Assembly: GCA_965208745.1 (NCBI GenBank)
Contig: CBDBPN010000004.1
Coordinates: forward strand, 2,790,001 to 2,854,000
From: VXNE01 sp965208745
GTDB taxonomy: Bacteria > Pseudomonadota > Gammaproteobacteria > Pseudomonadales > Azotimanducaceae
DNA length: 64,000 nucleotides
Reading direction: 5' to 3'
Part shown: piece by piece, positions 63,218-64,000 of the stretch
Numbering within the stretch: the first letter of the stretch is position 1
How the letters are laid out: every line of letters starts with the position of its first letter
The notes under the pieces: model-generated
Told to the model about the DNA's origin: nothing
Database searches by the model: none
Seen by the model: only the letters and a program-made list of their open reading frames with translations
Made by a program: the position numbers and the translations under genes

Positions 63218-64000
63218 CTACGGCGCGCCGGCGCGGTTCGCGACCAGGTCGTCGACTACGGACGGCTCCGCCAGCGTGGTCGTGTCGCCCAGGTCGTCCA
63301 GTTCGTTGGCGGCGATCTTGCGCAGGATGCGGCGCATGATCTTGCCGGACCGCGTCTTCGGCAGTCCGGGCGCGAACTGGATGACGTCCGGGCGCGCGAA
63401 CGGCCCGATCTCCGCGCGTACGAGCCGGATCAGTTCGCCGTGCAGGCCCTCCGGAGGCTCCTCCGCGCTCGCCATCAGGGTCACGTAGGCGTAGATGCCC
63501 TCGCCCTTGATCTCGTGCGGGAAGCCGACCACGGCGGCCTCGGCCACGAGTTCGTGCTCGACGAGGGCGGACTCCACCTCGGCGGTCCCGAGACGGTGCC
63601 CGGACACGTTCATGACATCGTCGGTGCGCCCGGTGATCCAGTAGTAGCCGTCCGCGTCGCGGCGGGCGGCGTCGCCGGTGAGGTAGTAGCCGGGGAACGC
63701 GGCGTAGTACGTGTCGACCACGCGCTGGTGGTTCCCGTACACCGTGCGGATCTGGCCCGGCCAGGACGACGTGATCACGAGGCTCCCCGAGGCTTCCATC
63801 TCCTCGATGACGCGGCCGTCGGCATCCAGCAACGCGGGCTGCACGCCCGGAAACGGCAGGGTCGCGGAGCCGGGTTTCAGGTCCGTGGCGCCGGGCAGGG
63901 GCGAGATCATGATCCCGCCCGTCTCGGTCTGCCACCACGTGTCCACGATCGGGCAGCGTCGCTCTCCCACCACGCCGTGGTACCACTCCCAGGCTTCCGG
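63218..64000 (-). CDS. acs: Acetyl-CoA synthetase, 3' part only
   Basis: The gene enters from the right edge; about 260 C-terminal residues are present. Acs activates acetate with ATP and CoA. The adenylate motif VDTWWQTETGGIMISPLPG is diagnostic of acetyl-CoA synthetase, followed by YYLTGDAARRDADGYYWITGRTDDVMNVSGHRLGTAEVESALVEH (in parts) and PKTRSGKIMRRILRKIAANEL, whose SGK lysine is the catalytic and acetylation-regulated residue. It is convergent with pnp (9-base gap). Confidence 0.95.
   Translation of the reverse strand, partial: PEAWEWYHGVVGERRCPIVDTWWQTETGGIMISPLPGATDLKPGSATLPFPGVQPALLDADGRVIEEMEASGSLVITSSWPGQIRTVYGNHQRVVDTYYAAFPGYYLTGDAARRDADGYYWITGRTDDVMNVSGHRLGTAEVESALVEHELVAEAAVVGFPHEIKGEGIYAYVTLMASAEEPPEGLHGELIRLVRAEIGPFARPDVIQFAPGLPKTRSGKIMRRILRKIAANELDDLGDTTTLAEPSVVDDLVANRAGAP

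Overview
The window reads as high-GC chromosome of a gammaproteobacterium. The evidence is gene order: smpB / ratA / bamE / recN, then hrcA-grpE-dnaK-dnaJ-dapB, carA-carB-greA-yhbY-rlmE-ftsH-folP-glmM-tpiA-secG-tRNA-Leu(GAG)-tRNA-fMet-rimP-nusA-infB-rbfA-truB-rpsO-pnp. These are classic gammaproteobacterial blocks. Genus cannot be fixed from what I can see; an uncultured marine or host-associated lineage is possible but is only a guess.

Layout. 1-10.2 kb (minus strand): 5' part of a biotin carboxylase, a small unknown gene, purC, a Cys/Met-metabolism PLP enzyme, a PAS-GGDEF-EAL protein, a Nudix hydrolase, and an AttH/CrtC-like lipoprotein with an FtsX-type ABC permease and its ATPase. 10.2-15 kb: a ribbon-helix-helix protein, smpB, a sodium:neurotransmitter-type symporter, ratA, bamE, recN. 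15.0-16.6 kb: a complete IS1182-type insertion sequence with 20-bp perfect inverted repeats. 16.8-22.7 kb: heat-shock cluster with two sigma-32-like promoters, ending in dapB. 22.7-42.5 kb: about 20 kb of accessory DNA lying exactly between dapB and carA. 42.5-63.2 kb: carAB to pnp, the carbamoyl-phosphate, cell-envelope and translation/transcription backbone. 63.2 kb to the end: 3' part of acetyl-CoA synthetase (minus strand).

The accessory block holds a decayed methyltransferase, a TauD-type dioxygenase, a GYD protein, a pyrimidine-dimer glycosylase, a tandem pair of TM/coiled-coil paralogues, a frameshifted AlbA_2 (Schlafen-type) gene, and then the most interesting locus: a tightly packed probable antiviral operon. 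Its order is DUF499 ATPase, small helical protein, PtuA-like ATPase, PtuB-like HNH nuclease, DUF1156 DNA methyltransferase (broken by a one-base deletion), PLD-nuclease/SNF2 helicase fusion, and a papain-like (C39-like) cysteine-protease-type protein. A tail-anchored unknown protein follows. The operon looks like a helicase-methylase-ATPase defence cluster with a Septu-like pair spliced into its middle and a possible protease effector at its end. This assignment rests on motifs I can see and on family knowledge from memory, not on database searches.

Other notable items are a 14-bp tandem repeat array in the rimP-nusA-infB leader, a terminator-like hairpin between the carA promoter and its start codon, paired hairpins in the rpsO-pnp gap, an EAL domain with altered catalytic residues, and two genes (folP and the ribbon-helix-helix gene) whose best-placed start codon appears to be ATC.
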